NCBI GenBank assembly: GCA_018267435.1
Contig: JAFDYM010000211.1
Coordinates: forward strand, 1 to 9,866
DNA: 9,866 nucleotides
Source of the DNA: Bacteroidota bacterium
GTDB taxonomy: Bacteria; Bacteroidota; Bacteroidia; Chitinophagales; LD1
Direction of reading: 5' to 3'
Made by a program: the position numbers and the translations under genes
The notes under the pieces: generated by a model
The model's database searches: none
What the model saw: the letters and a program-made list of their open reading frames with translations, nothing else
What the model was told of the DNA's origin: nothing
Shown: positions 1-7,136 of the stretch, piece after piece
Layout: each line of letters begins with the position of its first letter
Position numbering within the stretch: the first letter of the stretch is position 1

Positions 1-1415
1 GGATACTGTACCGCGAGCCTGCTAGCTTTATGCACTACAGCTCTAAAAAGAAAGGCCTTTATGACATACGTCTGAACCCAGTGTTCGATTTGAAGACGGG
101 CTTTGAAACAGGGGGCGATGGCAGGTTTGTGTTTAGTAGTGTACGGGGCTTAGAGGTGCGTGGTAACATTAAACGCGTGTTTAGTTTCTACTTCAATGTA
201 TTGGGCAATGCCTCTCGTCCGCCATTGTTTGTTACCGATAAGGTGCGCCGTGGTACTTATCGATATGTACCTGGTCAATCATACTGGAAAGACTACTCAT
301 CTAAAATATTCAAATTCGATGATGGTGTAGATTACTTCGATGCTCGCGGTTACATCAACGTAAATGTGTTGAAGTATATCAATATATCATTTGGTCGCGA
401 TAAGTTTTTTATAGGCAACGGTCAGCGTTCGTTATTCCTATCAGATTTTTCTGCCCCTTACTTGTTTCTACGCACAGACATAAAATTTTGGCGCATCAAC
501 TACCAAAGTATAATAGCCGAGTTGAACTCGCAATACATACGCGGTGCCGACCAGTTGCTACCTAAAAAGTATATGGCGGTGCACCACCTTAGCATACAGC
601 CTACACACTGGTTAAACATAGGTTTGTTCGAGAGCGTGATAATGAAGCGCAGCAACCACTTCGAGATACAGTATTTGAACCCTATCATCTTCTACCGCGC
701 TATTGAGCACGCTATGGGTAGCCCCGATAACGTATTGCTAGGTGGAGATTTTAAGATGAACTTTTTTAACCACATGCAGTTTTACGGGCAGATATTATTC
801 GACGAATTGAACTTTAAAAATGCATTTGCAGGCAATGGTTGGTGGGCCAATAAATATGCCCTGCAGTTTGGCTTAAAGTATATAGATATAATACCTAACC
901 TAGATGCGCAGGTAGAAACTAACATCGCGCGTCCGTTCATATACACGCACGAGGGCGACATAAACTACACACACTACAACCAGCCATTGGCGCACCCGCT
1001 TGGTGCCAACTTTTGGGAGTTGATATTCCAGTTGCGCTACCAGCCTATCAAGCAGTTGTTGATCAATGCCAAGTACATTGCTTCTACCGTAGGTAACGAT
1101 ACCTTGGATATAAATGGCGCAGTAACCAACTATGGCGGCGATATATTTATGAGCAGTGGCGGTGGCACTAGCGTAACGCGCGAGTATGGCAACAAAATAG
1201 GCCAAGGCGGCAAGGCTACTATTAACTACTTCCAATTGGTAATGAGCTACACCCCATGGCATAATATGTACATAGACTTTGAACTACTTTACCGCAACAA
1301 GAGCGGTAAGATTAGCAAGGATAATCCATCGTATGCCATGCAGTATTACCAATCTACCTTCTTTGTAGGTATTGGTTTCCGCATGAACATAGGGCATAAG
1401 AACTACGAGTTTTAG
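1..1415 (+). CDS. Outer-membrane beta-barrel protein, RemB/Wzi-like (5' end outside window)
   Basis: The reading frame is already open at base 3 and stops at 1413-1415, giving 470 visible residues. The ATG at base 30 is probably internal: the residues before it (ILYREPASF) read smoothly into the conserved-looking HYSSKKKGLYDIRLNPVF, and no start signal precedes it. The protein is rich in alternating aromatic and polar strands (for example FGRDKFFIGNGQRSLFLSD, then YLFLRTDIKFWRINY), as in outer-membrane barrels, and it ends in Phe, the usual last residue of barrel proteins folded by BamA. The pattern resembles the Bacteroidota group annotated as gliding motility protein RemB or capsule assembly Wzi family. 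Wzi proteins bind capsule at the cell surface and RemB is a mobile surface protein in Flavobacterium. Which role applies here cannot be told. The SGNH hydrolase gene follows after 19 bases, so the two are probably co-transcribed. Confidence 0.72.
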   Translation, partial: ILYREPASFMHYSSKKKGLYDIRLNPVFDLKTGFETGGDGRFVFSSVRGLEVRGNIKRVFSFYFNVLGNASRPPLFVTDKVRRGTYRYVPGQSYWKDYSSKIFKFDDGVDYFDARGYINVNVLKYINISFGRDKFFIGNGQRSLFLSDFSAPYLFLRTDIKFWRINYQSIIAELNSQYIRGADQLLPKKYMAVHHLSIQPTHWLNIGLFESVIMKRSNHFEIQYLNPIIFYRAIEHAMGSPDNVLLGGDFKMNFFNHMQFYGQILFDELNFKNAFAGNGWWANKYALQFGLKYIDIIPNLDAQVETNIARPFIYTHEGDINYTHYNQPLAHPLGANFWELIFQLRYQPIKQLLINAKYIASTVGNDTLDINGAVTNYGGDIFMSSGGGTSVTREYGNKIGQGGKATINYFQLVMSYTPWHNMYIDFELLYRNKSGKISKDNPSYAMQYYQSTFFVGIGFRMNIGHKNYEF

Positions 1416-1434
1416 CGCCACCTAAAGCGCCAAC

Positions 1435-2553
1435 ATGAAACGTTTATTGCTGCTTACTATATCGGTTATTGTTGCACTGCTTATAGCAGAAGCAGCATTG
1501 CGCCTTGTGTTTCCTGAAGATGAAAAGTACTATATATGGCAGCCTAATCTGCACCATGTTTTCCATCCCGATACTACGGTGTTCGATGGTATAGCGGGCG
1601 ATAAGGAGTTTAGTATAAATAGCACAGGTGCAAGGGGCGATGTGTTTACTTCTGCTACCAAAAACTATGTATGCGTAGGCGGCAGCACTACCGAGTGTGT
1701 GTACCTAGATAACCATGAGGCATGGCCCTACCTGCTACAGCAGCGGCTAGGCAAAGGCTACACCATAAGTAGCGTGGGTAAAAGCGGTGTAACCACCCGC
1801 GAGCATTACCTGCATGTAAAGTATACCGTGCGCAAGTTAGAGCATGTAAACGGCGTAATACTCAGTACGGGTATTAACGATTTTATGAAGTGCTTAAGCC
1901 AAGGCGATGGCTATAACGATGGCTTCGAGTTTACTAAACAGGTTGAGGACTCTTTGGTCAATACTATCTTTCTTAAAACAGGGCGTAGGCAGTATGGCGC
2001 ATGGTGGCGCAGAACTGCCATATTCAACCTAATAAAGAATGTCTACAGCAGCGGCAGCAAGTACGTAGCGTGGCAGATACTGGACGACAACGGCGCTAAC
2101 CTAAACACTTGGCGCGCTAACCGTGCCAGTGCAGCGCAGCTGCTAGATACTATGCCCAACTTGGAGCAGGCGCTTGATGAATATGAGCGCAACCTTCAGT
2201 TGATATATAATGAAACTAAAGCCCAAGGCCTTGACTTGATATGTGTAAGCCAGCCCGCTATATACACCGATAGTATGAGTGCGTATGAAAATAGCCTGCT
2301 ATGGATGGGTGGGGTAGGTGCCTACCAAAGCGAGAGGGGGCATATCTATTATTCTGCAAAGGCATTAAGGCAGGGGCTTGATAGATACAACCAAAGGTTG
2401 CAGGCATTTTGCATGCGCAACGGCATACATTTTTTAGATGCCAATGCAGCCTTACCGCGCAATACCACTGTGTTTTACGATGATTGTCATTTCAACAAAA
2501 ACGGCGCTCAGTTGTTAAGTAAGTATTTAGCGCAGGCTTGGCCGCACCAATAA
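1435..2553 (+). CDS. SGNH/GDSL hydrolase, membrane-anchored
   Basis: A 372-residue protein with an N-terminal hydrophobic segment (about residues 3-21), either a signal peptide or a membrane anchor, which places the rest outside the cytoplasm. All four SGNH blocks can be seen: block I VGGSTTE with nucleophile Ser84; block II SVGKSG with Gly118; block III GIND with Asn148; block V DDCH with Asp349 and His352 of the catalytic triad, followed by FNKNGA. Family members are esterases, lipases, or O-acetyl transferases/esterases acting on cell-surface polysaccharides. The acyl substrate here is unknown. The domain is longer than a minimal SGNH fold (about 200 residues) because of an insert at about residues 155-245 between blocks III and V. 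It lies 19 bases after an outer-membrane Wzi/RemB-like gene, so a job in modifying an exported or capsular glycan is a reasonable inference, not a demonstrated one. Confidence 0.85.
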   Translation: MKRLLLLTISVIVALLIAEAALRLVFPEDEKYYIWQPNLHHVFHPDTTVFDGIAGDKEFSINSTGARGDVFTSATKNYVCVGGSTTECVYLDNHEAWPYLLQQRLGKGYTISSVGKSGVTTREHYLHVKYTVRKLEHVNGVILSTGINDFMKCLSQGDGYNDGFEFTKQVEDSLVNTIFLKTGRRQYGAWWRRTAIFNLIKNVYSSGSKYVAWQILDDNGANLNTWRANRASAAQLLDTMPNLEQALDEYERNLQLIYNETKAQGLDLICVSQPAIYTDSMSAYENSLLWMGGVGAYQSERGHIYYSAKALRQGLDRYNQRLQAFCMRNGIHFLDANAALPRNTTVFYDDCHFNKNGAQLLSKYLAQAWPHQ

Positions 2554-2640
2554 AACGCGACAATCAACCTTCCGCCTATCGGCGAGTGTCCTCACTCGCC
2601 GCAATGTAGTAAGGTTGCGAACCCGCATTAAACGCGACAA
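2553..2640. repeat. Small palindromic element between 11-bp direct repeats
   Basis: The gap between the hydrolase and tspO contains a perfect 9-bp stem CGGCGAGTG (2580-2588), loop TCCT and CACTCGCCG (2593-2601). Outside it lies a second pair of arms, CAACCTT (2565-2571) and AAGGTTG (2611-2617). The whole is bounded by two identical 11-base copies of AAACGCGACAA at 2553-2563 and 2630-2640. No T-run follows the hairpin, so it is not a standard terminator. The arrangement looks like a REP/MITE-type repeat unit with a target duplication, but could be a chance pair of short repeats. Confidence 0.6.
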
Positions 2641-2642
2641 AC

Positions 2643-3119
2643 ATGACAGGTAAAGACATCCTCAAACTGATAGGCTGTATAGCCTTACCGGTGGCAGTAG
2701 GCTCGCTTTCGGGCATTGCTACTATCGAACCATTGAAAGATTGGTACGTAACCCTCAATAAGCCGTCTTTCAATCCCCCTAACCAAATATTCGGTCCTGT
2801 ATGGACCACGCTTTATATCCTAATGGGTATATCGCTGTATTTCATTGTTCAGCAGCCAGCTAGCAAAACAAAAACGCAAGCCCTGGTAGTGTTTGGCGTG
2901 CAGCTGTTCCTTAACTTTTGGTGGAGCATCATCTTCTTCACTTTCAAGAATCTGTTATTCGCCTTAGTAGAAATAATAGTGCTATGGATATTTATAGCTG
3001 CTATGATATATCTGTTCAGAAAGCTAAAACCAATAGCGGGTTACTTGCAGATACCTTACTTGCTATGGGTAAGTTTCGCCACCCTGCTTACCTACAGCAT
3101 TTGGATGCTGAATAGGTAG
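2643..3119 (+). CDS. tspO: TspO/MBR family tryptophan-rich sensory protein
   Basis: The 158-residue length is typical of the TspO / peripheral benzodiazepine receptor family, and five membrane helices can be placed at about residues 8-28, 49-70, 80-99, 105-125 and 134-154. Family signatures are clear: WYVTLNKPSFNPPNQIFGPVW (split here as W34 to P41, then PSFNPPNQIFGPVW at 41-54), TLYILMGISLY after it, LNFWWSIIFF at about 90-99, and PYLLWVSFATLLTYSIWMLN at the end. Members bind porphyrins, tetrapyrroles or cholesterol-like ligands in the membrane and have been linked to tetrapyrrole breakdown and stress responses; the role in this organism is not shown by the context. The gene stands alone, 89 bases after the hydrolase with a palindromic element between, and converges on the OsmC gene. 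No Bacteroidota consensus promoter was found directly upstream. Confidence 0.93.
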   Translation: MTGKDILKLIGCIALPVAVGSLSGIATIEPLKDWYVTLNKPSFNPPNQIFGPVWTTLYILMGISLYFIVQQPASKTKTQALVVFGVQLFLNFWWSIIFFTFKNLLFALVEIIVLWIFIAAMIYLFRKLKPIAGYLQIPYLLWVSFATLLTYSIWMLNR

Positions 3120-3120
3120 C

Positions 3121-3283
3121 TTTGGTAAATACGAGTTGCGAAGTCTGAAATACGAAATGCAGTTTCTATCACAGATACCACAGATGAACACGGATTAAGA
3201 ATGCAGAAAGTAGACTATGCGTTTAACTCTTTGTATTCTCGGTTTTCCTCTGTGCCTCCACGTTTAATATTTTGTATTGGCTG
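3121..3283. repeat. Intergenic dispersed-repeat sequence between convergent genes
   Basis: This gap carries no gene. TACGAAATGCAGTTTC (3151-3166) matches the reverse complement of 7347-7362 at 15 of 16 bases. ACAGATGAACACGGATT (3179-3195) is related to the reverse complement of 4659-4690, where a similar but longer string lies. CTATGCGTTT followed by CTTTG and CTCTG (3215-3252) resembles 7316-7345. These are mixed remnants of one or more repeat families scattered through the intergenic regions of the window. No terminator hairpin is visible for either tspO or the OsmC gene. Confidence 0.55.
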
Positions 3284-3685
3284 TTACCAAACAAACTGCA
3301 ACACCTGCTTAATATCGGGGTGCAGGCTGTGGGCCACGGGACAGGTTTTGGCAGTGTTTTCTAATATAGTTTTCTCCTTATCGGTATAGTTGTTCTTTGG
3401 GAAAGTAAGCGTTACATGCACTTCGCTTATACGGCGCGGCTCAACGGCCATTACCTTGGTTACCTCGGCGGTAGTGCCTGTTATATCTACGCTCATGTCG
3501 CGGGCTTTTATACCCATTACTGTTAGCATACAACTGGCAAGGCCTGTAGCTACAATGTCGGTAGGGGAGAAGGCTTGGGCCAAACCGTGGTTATCAAGCG
3601 GGGCGTCGGTTATTACTTCGGTGCCGCTGTATAGGTGTGTCATGCGGGTGCGCAGTTGGCCTTCGTATATTACTTTCGCTGTCAT
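3284..3685 (-). CDS. OsmC/Ohr family protein
   Basis: A 133-residue protein starting MTAKVIYEGQLRT. The frame stays open to a TTG at 3709, but the extra residues (MTKILHYT) are not family-like, and ATG at 3685 gives the usual length and N-terminus, so that start is preferred. The two redox Cys of the family are present: Cys52 in GLASCMLTVMG and Cys115 in TCPVAHSLHPD, together with the N-terminal Arg12 and the AFSPTD motif at 38-43. OsmC/Ohr proteins are dimeric peroxidases that reduce organic hydroperoxides with these Cys. This form, with HLYSGTEVITDAP near the start and TCPVAHSLHPD at the end, looks like the OsmC-like branch common in Bacteroidota rather than classical Ohr; the in vivo substrate is unknown. 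It is a single gene, divergent from the outer-membrane barrel gene that starts at 3761 and convergent with tspO. Confidence 0.9.
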   Translation of the reverse strand: MTAKVIYEGQLRTRMTHLYSGTEVITDAPLDNHGLAQAFSPTDIVATGLASCMLTVMGIKARDMSVDITGTTAEVTKVMAVEPRRISEVHVTLTFPKNNYTDKEKTILENTAKTCPVAHSLHPDIKQVLQFVW

Positions 3686-3760
3686 GGTATAGTGTAAAAT
3701 TTTTGTCAAGGGTAAACCTAAAACAATCTTTTGTCGTTTTAATTCAGTAATATTGATTTA

Positions 3761-4525
3761 ATGATAATTAAGCGCTTTTTACTTCTATTACTCGTTGCAT
3801 TTTCGGTGCAGCAGGCTACTGCACAAAGCGAAGCCAAGGTAAAGAACCCCTTGCAAGATTATCAATACAAAAAGGAGTACTCGCTAGGTGTGCGCCTACA
3901 AAGCAACGGCTTTTCGGTGTACACGCAATACGGTTGGATAAAGGACCTTAAGCGCAGCCGCCACATACAGTTGGAGTACAACTATTTTGTAAACTATGCG
4001 CAGAAGCGCCAAAAGCCCTACATTACCAGCAACGGCCGCGAATTTCTATATGGCTTCAACGGCCACTTCCATGCCGTACGTGCCAGCTTCGGCTTGCAGC
4101 GTGCCATATTCGATAAGGCCAACCGCAATGGCGTTAGGTTATCGTTCAGCGGCTTTATGGGCTTTTCACTGGGCTTGCTAAAGCCTTATTACCTCGACCT
4201 ATTGCAGCCCACTAACGATGGGCAAATAGTGATAAAGCCAGAGCGCTATAGCGAGGAAAATGCACAGCGCTTTCTATCGTTAGATTCTATTGCAGGCGCC
4301 TCGCCTACACGCTATGGCTTGAACCAAATGCAGGTAATACCGGGTGTACACGGCAAAGTATCTTTAGACTTTGATTGGGGCACGCGCGATGCCTTTGTAA
4401 AAGCATTGGAACTAGGCGTAATGCTTGACCTATACTACAAGAACGTACCTATTATGGTAAACAAAAGCAACCGCTTCTACCAACTTGGGCTATACCTTGC
4501 CTTCCACATAGGTAAGCGGTGGTAG
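3761..4525 (+). CDS. Outer-membrane beta-barrel protein, function unknown
   Basis: A 254-residue protein with a clear signal peptide: MIIKRF, a Leu-rich core, and a likely cleavage after ATA (about residue 21). The mature part consists of alternating strands with many aromatic residues, such as EYSLGVRLQSNGFSVYTQYG, LEYNYFVNY and FYQLGLYLAFHIG, and ends in Trp, as expected of a small outer-membrane barrel. I recognise the general type (conserved Bacteroidota outer-membrane protein of about 250 residues) but not a characterised family, and no catalytic motif is visible. The ATG at 3761 is supported by the signal peptide. The upstream gap (75 bases) is shared with the divergent OsmC gene. The gene is followed by an intergenic repeat and the terminator at 4711-4743, so it is probably a single transcription unit. 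Confidence 0.78.
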   Translation: MIIKRFLLLLLVAFSVQQATAQSEAKVKNPLQDYQYKKEYSLGVRLQSNGFSVYTQYGWIKDLKRSRHIQLEYNYFVNYAQKRQKPYITSNGREFLYGFNGHFHAVRASFGLQRAIFDKANRNGVRLSFSGFMGFSLGLLKPYYLDLLQPTNDGQIVIKPERYSEENAQRFLSLDSIAGASPTRYGLNQMQVIPGVHGKVSLDFDWGTRDAFVKALELGVMLDLYYKNVPIMVNKSNRFYQLGLYLAFHIGKRW

Positions 4526-4531
4526 ATGTTT

Positions 4532-4580
4532 AATACAAGGTTTACACAAAGAGTCCCGTTGGAAACGATACATGCATTTG
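4532..4580. repeat. Degenerate dispersed repeat after the barrel gene
   Basis: AATACAAGGTTTACACA at 4532-4548, seven bases after a stop codon, matches AATACAAGGTTCACGCA at 7137-7153 in 15 of 17 bases; the second copy also lies just after a stop codon. The following AGTCCCGTTGGAAACGATAC (4552-4571) has the look of a decayed palindromic repeat (CCCGTT / AAACG). The relationship between 4532-4548 and 7137-7153 is seen directly; membership of a genome-wide family is inferred. Confidence 0.5.
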
Positions 4581-4582
4581 CT

Positions 4583-4622
4583 AGCTAGAAGTACCACTTT
4601 TAGAAAAGGGGTACTTCTAGCT
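4583..4622. repeat. 13-bp perfect inverted repeat (hairpin)
   Basis: AGCTAGAAGTACC (4583-4595) and GGTACTTCTAGCT (4610-4622) are perfect reverse complements separated by 14 bases. After one A-G mismatch the pairing continues with CTTT (4597-4600) against AAAG (4605-4608). No T-run follows closely on either strand, so it is not a typical intrinsic terminator. It may be an RNA-stabilising 3' hairpin of the barrel gene or the core of a small palindromic repeat. Confidence 0.65.
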
Positions 4623-4658
4623 GAAAACAATTAAACTTTTCTCCAGCTATACCCTTAA

Positions 4659-4690
4659 AATCCGTATTATCTGTTTCATCTGTGTTCAAC
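4659..4690. repeat. Copy of an ACAGATGAA-type intergenic repeat (inverted)
   Basis: Read on the minus strand this stretch contains ACACAGATGAAACAGATAA and then TACGGATT. It resembles ACAGATACCACAGATGAA and CACGGATT at 3171-3195. The two copies are in opposite orientation in two different gaps, which points to a dispersed intergenic repeat and not to a gene. Confidence 0.45.
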
Positions 4691-4710
4691 TACAAACCTT
4701 ATAGAAACAA

Positions 4711-4743
4711 AAAAAGCCGCTTAGTTTGCACTAGCGGCTTTTT
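4711..4743. terminator. Bidirectional intrinsic terminator
   Basis: AAAAAGCCGC (4711-4720) pairs with GCGGCTTTTT (4734-4743). One bulged T (4721) is followed by a further TAGT/ACTA helix (4722-4725 with 4730-4733) and a TTGC loop. The A-run on the left (from 4709) becomes a T-run on the minus strand and the T-run on the right serves the plus strand, so the hairpin can end both the barrel gene (plus) and the tRNA-His transcript (minus), which lies 15 bases to its right. Confidence 0.88.
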
Positions 4744-4757
4744 ATCTTTAAAAGATG

Positions 4758-4832
<75 letters not shown>

Positions 4833-4848
4833 ATAAGTAAAGGGGATG

Positions 4849-4878
4849 CAAAAATAATTATCTGCGTGTAATTACAAA
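4849..4878 (-). promoter_or_regulatory. Bacteroidota-type promoter for tRNA-His
   Basis: On the minus strand, TTTG (4878-4875) is followed after 18 bases by TATTTTTG (4856-4849). This fits the -33 TTTG / -7 TAnnTTTG consensus of the primary sigma factor of Bacteroidota. Transcription would begin about 10 bases before the 5' end of the tRNA at 4832, which is a sensible leader length. The tRNA therefore seems to have its own promoter and not to depend on read-through from the gene ending at 4894. Confidence 0.65.
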
Positions 4879-4893
4879 GCGCCCCTCACCAAA

Positions 4894-5676
4894 TTATTTA
4901 GCAGCAGGCTCGGTTTTTAGGTTTGCCGTGCGCTCCACCCCGTTGAAAGGCGATTTAACCAGCTTACCGTTTTTATCCAATAGCTCCAGTTTTACCTTGG
5001 CTTCGCCCAGCGGCAGGCCTTCTATTACATACGGTGCCCACTTATCAAGCGTAAATGTGTTGCCATTTACAGTAGCACGTACCTTGTAGCCCTTGGCGCT
5101 TAGGTCGCAGTTAGTTAGGTAGAAGTCCAACATTAGGCGCTTGGTTTCTTTATCGCCCACATAGTCGCCTTTAGGGCGGCTGTAGAATAGGTGAGGAGCC
5201 TTTTCATCGAAGTTATCTTTAGCCTCGCCTACATTAAACTCGCTTAGTACATAAGCAGGGTTATGCTTTATACTTTCGTGGTAGCTGCGCGATAAAAATG
5301 CCAATAGCACATGGTGGCCCGGCTTTAGCTCGCTTACTATGTTCTTTTCGTAGCTGGCGTAGTAGGGAGCATTATCCATTATAAAGTGTATGTGTTGTCC
5401 TTTGGCCGAATTGGCGCACATACGCTCTTCCGCTCCTGGCGTTTGCTGCCCTAGGTCGTAGTTCATTACATCGAACTGAAAAGTGTTTTTGCCCTCAAAC
5501 AGCTCGGCATGGTTGGCTGGGCTGTTCAACTTAAGGGTAGCCGCAGGGTAGTCGGGCGAGCCTTTCATTTCATATACCTTAAAGTCGCCCTTTTGGTATA
5601 GGGGCTTATTATCTTGCATCGACATAGTGAACACGGCTGCCGCGCTAAGTGCCGAAACGGTCAAAAACTTCATCAT
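4894..5676 (-). CDS. Secreted protein with two repeated Ig-like domains, function unknown
   Basis: A 260-residue protein beginning with a short positively charged, Ala-rich signal sequence (about residues 1-20) and no lipobox Cys, so probably periplasmic or exported. Domain 1 (about 43-150) has NSPANHAELFEG, FDVMNYDLG, CANSAKGQHIHFIMDN (88-102) and GHHVLLAFLSRSYHESIK (120-137). Domain 2 (about 181-255) repeats the plan in weaker form: LDFYLTNCDLS, GYKVRATVNGN, GLPLGEAKVKLELLDKNGK. The GxHIHF and GxHxLxAFLSRSxHES motifs are like those in Bacteroidota proteins that databases often label phosphopeptide-binding, and in DUF4399-type domains; that label is from memory and has no support here for a real activity. 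The His-rich first domain lacks a counterpart for its His residues in the second. The gene follows a divergent gap shared with the flippase, and tRNA-His lies 61 bases beyond its stop. Confidence 0.75.
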   Translation of the reverse strand: MMKFLTVSALSAAAVFTMSMQDNKPLYQKGDFKVYEMKGSPDYPAATLKLNSPANHAELFEGKNTFQFDVMNYDLGQQTPGAEERMCANSAKGQHIHFIMDNAPYYASYEKNIVSELKPGHHVLLAFLSRSYHESIKHNPAYVLSEFNVGEAKDNFDEKAPHLFYSRPKGDYVGDKETKRLMLDFYLTNCDLSAKGYKVRATVNGNTFTLDKWAPYVIEGLPLGEAKVKLELLDKNGKLVKSPFNGVERTANLKTEPAAK

Positions 5677-5759
5677 AATGTTTGGTTTTTAAGTGCTTAC
5701 GAAGCTAAGGCAATATTTATACCTTTACCTCGAAAATATTGGGTTATAGATGTTTTTAC

Positions 5760-5772
5760 GGGTAAAATACCC
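5760..5772. promoter_or_regulatory. Short palindrome in a divergent promoter gap
   Basis: GGGTA-AAA-TACCC is a perfect 5-bp inverted repeat with a three-base spacer, roughly in the middle of the 133-base gap between the secreted-protein gene (minus) and the flippase gene (plus). Its position suits an operator, but the arms are short, and I could not place convincing -33/-7 elements around it. Confidence 0.25.
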
Positions 5773-5809
5773 TAAAAAAGTGTTCCCCTTTGCATAGTTT
5801 AACGTGCCA

Positions 5810-7132
5810 ATGCTCAAACGCCTAAAACAATTTACTGCCTCGGGTTCGCTCTTTAGCCTGCAAGTGTTCCAACTGCTGCGCTATGGTACCTTTATATTGG
5901 CGGGCGTAGGCTTTACCAAGCTAGGCCTTAGCCCTGGGCAGATAGGCCGGTTTGAAACCGTGCTACTGCTTAGCGGTATGCTCAGTTTCTTTTGGGTGTC
6001 AGGTGTTATAAGCGCATTGCTTTCGGTATATCCTAAGTATAATGAAGAGGAAAAGCGCACATCGTTGTTCAACACCTTTTTGCTGCTAACGGGGCTTAGC
6101 TTGGCGGCTGCGGCGGTGTTGTATGTTTTTAAGGCACCCATATTGGGTTTGATAGATAAGGACGGCGACCGCGCCTACTTTCAGTTGGCTATCATCTATC
6201 TCATCTGCAACTGCCCATCGTTTATTAATGAGTATATCCTCTTTCTTAATAATAAGAAATGGGAACTGCTGTGCTATGGCATTGCCACGGTGTTGCTTAC
6301 GCTCGCATTTACCGTTTTACCCATCGCCTTTGGTTATGGTATAGAGTATGCCATTTACGGCATTATAACCGTTGCCATACTCAAGCTACTATTCAGCTTG
6401 GTACTGCTAGGCATCTTCGGCAGTTTTAGGCTCGATACTGCTATACTATTAAAAGGCCTAAGCCTAGCGCTTCCACTTATGCTATCCTTATTTGTTAGCG
6501 GCAGTGCTGAGTATATTGATGGTATCATTGTTAAAGCCCGTTTCGATAACGTGGGCTTTGCCGTGTACCGCTACGGAGCCAAAGAGCTTCCCATTCTACT
6601 TATAATAGCCAATACCTTTAGCACCGCTATGATACCTACCCTAGCCGCCAACCTAGGCGAGGGCATACAGCAGCTTAAGCGCCGCTCAACCCAGCTCATG
6701 CACTTTTTCTTTCCGCTAAGCATGGTGTTGATGTTGGCTAGCCCTTATTTATATAAATACGCCTTCAACGATAGCTTTCTATACTCGGCATTCATTTTCA
6801 ATATCTACCTGCTATTGATTATACCGCGCGTATTGTTTCCGCAAACCATACTTACCGCCACGCAGCACAGTAAGTGGCTGGTAGCCTCATCACTTATCGA
6901 AATAGTCATTAACGTATCGCTAAGCATTTATCTATCAAGCATTATGGGCTTGGCGGGTATAGCTTTCGGCTCGTTTATAGCCTATGTGGTAGATAAGCTT
7001 TTCCTCATGGCAGTTAGCTACAAAGTGTTGGGCATCAAGCCTCAGCAGTACATCAACCTGCCCATCTTCGCATTCTATAATATAATGCTGGTGGCCGCCT
7101 TCGGCTTGGGGTATTGGATACTTGTAGGCTAA
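5810..7132 (+). CDS. Polysaccharide/oligosaccharide flippase (Wzx-like, MVF superfamily)
   Basis: A 440-residue integral membrane protein with about 12-14 hydrophobic helices along its whole length and short polar loops. The length and helix pattern, an N-terminal LLRYGTFILAGVGFTKLGLS-type segment, and charged loops (PKYNEEEKR near residue 78, NNKKWE near 147) are typical of Bacteroidota oligosaccharide flippases of the Wzx/MVF group, which move lipid-linked sugar units across the inner membrane for O-antigen or capsule assembly. The frame also allows a GTG start at 5804, two codons earlier; ATG at 5810 (MLKRLKQF) is the simpler choice. No glycosyltransferase or polymerase gene lies next to it, so it is an orphan here and the cargo cannot be inferred. 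It is divergent from the secreted-protein gene at 4894-5676 and is followed at once by a large palindromic repeat block. Confidence 0.85.
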   Translation: MLKRLKQFTASGSLFSLQVFQLLRYGTFILAGVGFTKLGLSPGQIGRFETVLLLSGMLSFFWVSGVISALLSVYPKYNEEEKRTSLFNTFLLLTGLSLAAAAVLYVFKAPILGLIDKDGDRAYFQLAIIYLICNCPSFINEYILFLNNKKWELLCYGIATVLLTLAFTVLPIAFGYGIEYAIYGIITVAILKLLFSLVLLGIFGSFRLDTAILLKGLSLALPLMLSLFVSGSAEYIDGIIVKARFDNVGFAVYRYGAKELPILLIIANTFSTAMIPTLAANLGEGIQQLKRRSTQLMHFFFPLSMVLMLASPYLYKYAFNDSFLYSAFIFNIYLLLIIPRVLFPQTILTATQHSKWLVASSLIEIVINVSLSIYLSSIMGLAGIAFGSFIAYVVDKLFLMAVSYKVLGIKPQQYINLPIFAFYNIMLVAAFGLGYWILVG

Positions 7133-7136
7133 AGAG

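Noticed and set aside
900..1262. A 120-residue minus-strand frame inside the barrel gene
   Set aside because: It lies wholly antisense to a well supported gene, with no family pattern.
2576..2809. A 77-residue minus-strand frame starting inside tspO and running through the palindrome
   Set aside because: It overlaps tspO, has no start signal, and its end is just the translated palindromic element.
3686..3709. TTG start at 3709 for the OsmC protein and a sigma70-like TTGACA at 3710-3705
   Set aside because: The added residues are not family-like, and the TTGACA is too close to the ATG to leave room for a -10 element and leader. It also does not match the Bacteroidota consensus.
3731..3755. 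TTG (3731) and TAATATTG (3748) as a promoter of the barrel gene
   Set aside because: The spacing is only 14 bases, the second element has one mismatch, and it would leave almost no leader before the ATG at 3761.
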